A DNA stretch of 64,000 bases from NCBI RefSeq assembly GCF_027744825.2, contig NC_071349.1:6200001-6264000 (forward strand). The letters are read 5' to 3'. Positions within the stretch are counted from its first letter, which is position 1; every line of letters begins with the position of its first letter. The notes beneath the pieces were generated by a model that worked only from the letters and a program-made list of their open reading frames with translations, made no database searches and was not told where the DNA came from. Positions 63,231 through 64,000 of this stretch are shown here, one piece after another. Source of the DNA: Synchiropus splendidus. Taxonomy: Eukaryota; Chordata; Actinopteri; Syngnathiformes; Callionymidae. Both the position numbers and the translations under genes were made by a program.

Positions 63231-64000
63231 GCATCATGAGGAACTAGTTTGTGCATGAGATTTATATTTACTACACAAAACACCCATAACTAATCTCAAA
63301 ACATAGATTTTGTGTTTATAGGTCCAACACTGTTGTGAGTTTCATCCTACATACCCTGACTTTACCTGAGACAGGGTGAAAGCTGGAAAGCTTGTGAGAG
63401 AATTAGGTAATTCAATTTGTTTTTAGTGCTATTGGCGAAATCCTGTCGAAGTCTTTGAAGAATGCTCTTGCAGGATAAATAGAAAGATGATGTTTTTTTG
63501 GCTGGAACACAACAGTGTGTGAAGGAACTGGGTGTGTGCCACGCGCAATAAGGTATGTGTGTCAACAGCGCTGACCTGCAGGTGAACCCAGAAACACCTT
63601 GTGAGGAGGGAGAAGAAAAGGGAAAGGCTGAGGTGGTGGAGAAGCGGGTGTGGCCTGCGAAGTGACTCAGCCGGAGCTAAGACTGCTGAGTGACAAATCA
63701 AATGCCAGTTGACAAAGCTGGCTCTGAATTCTCTGGCTCCCTCCACTGCACAGGTGGTCTTTGTCTGACGCGTGCACACACACACACACACACACGCGCC
63801 ACACATCCACGGGACCTCAATGGGTGATTGCTCTCTGCATTAAACAGTATAATCTCCGCATGAAAAAAAAAACCCACACTATTTGAGTTTGACAAACATT
63901 CCTGATCACACACGGAGAATAAACAAAAATGTGTGAAGCACAATAAAAACAATCGCTTCATTAAAGCGATCTGATCCAGTGCCCCGCACATGACCCGGCG
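63231..64000. other. no gene recognised; (CA)n repeat
   Basis: A (CA)n run at about 63775-63795 is flanked by CGCG-containing sequence. A 125-codon minus-strand frame (63429-63806) reads through it and shows no domain. The window ends here. Confidence 0.45.

Overview
This window looks like teleost fish nuclear DNA, probably from a percomorph, although I cannot name the species. The evidence is indirect: no host gene was recognised, base composition is AT-rich, there are many long (TA)n microsatellites, and the window carries remnants of families typical of fish genomes. These are Tc1-like and hAT-like DNA transposons, solo LTRs resembling teleost Ty3/gypsy LTRs, 5'-truncated LINEs, and a 'GTGAGGACCGG' dispersed repeat. 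I found no convincing host protein-coding exon, tRNA, rRNA, CRISPR array or operon. The window reads as a long intergenic interval or a very large intron.

Layout. Positions 1-10.7 kb hold hAT-like scraps, two long (TA)n arrays, an hAT-related copy inside an inverted-repeat frame near 4.4-4.8 kb, the 'GTGAGGACCGG' repeat at 6.7-7.2 kb and a LINE C-terminal scrap near 9.0 kb. Positions 10.7-25.2 kb hold four copies of one LTR family. One of these has an exact 5-bp target-site duplication, and two are rearranged with a 360-bp direct duplication. A palindromic Tc1 derivative lies at 16.2-16.5 kb. Positions 25-47 kb are mostly featureless, with a 386-bp hAT-type MITE (28.3 kb), an hAT-related fragment (31.3 kb), an internally deleted Tc1-like element with about 150-bp inverted repeats (33.3-34.1 kb), and a LINE C-terminal remnant beside a (TA)n/(T)n array (44.7-45.0 kb). 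Positions 47.3-48.5 kb carry the best protein signal, a decayed LINE reverse transcriptase on the minus strand, with tails of the same family at 23.3 and 63.2 kb. Positions 52.8-61.1 kb contain an hAT-related copy with a perfect 20-bp hairpin, then direct duplications (A/A', B/B', C/C') and a degraded fish retroposon.

Nothing here forms a pathway or a working gene system. The protein-like segments are dead transposon fragments carrying stops, frameshifts or deletions. The most interesting points are structural: a foldback built from two Tc1 3' ends, a 'repeat-internal-repeat' unit resembling a miniature LTR element, and local shuffling of LTR pieces. A few GC-balanced, low-repeat stretches could be conserved regulatory elements, but that needs cross-species alignment. 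I did not find a convincing undescribed biological system.
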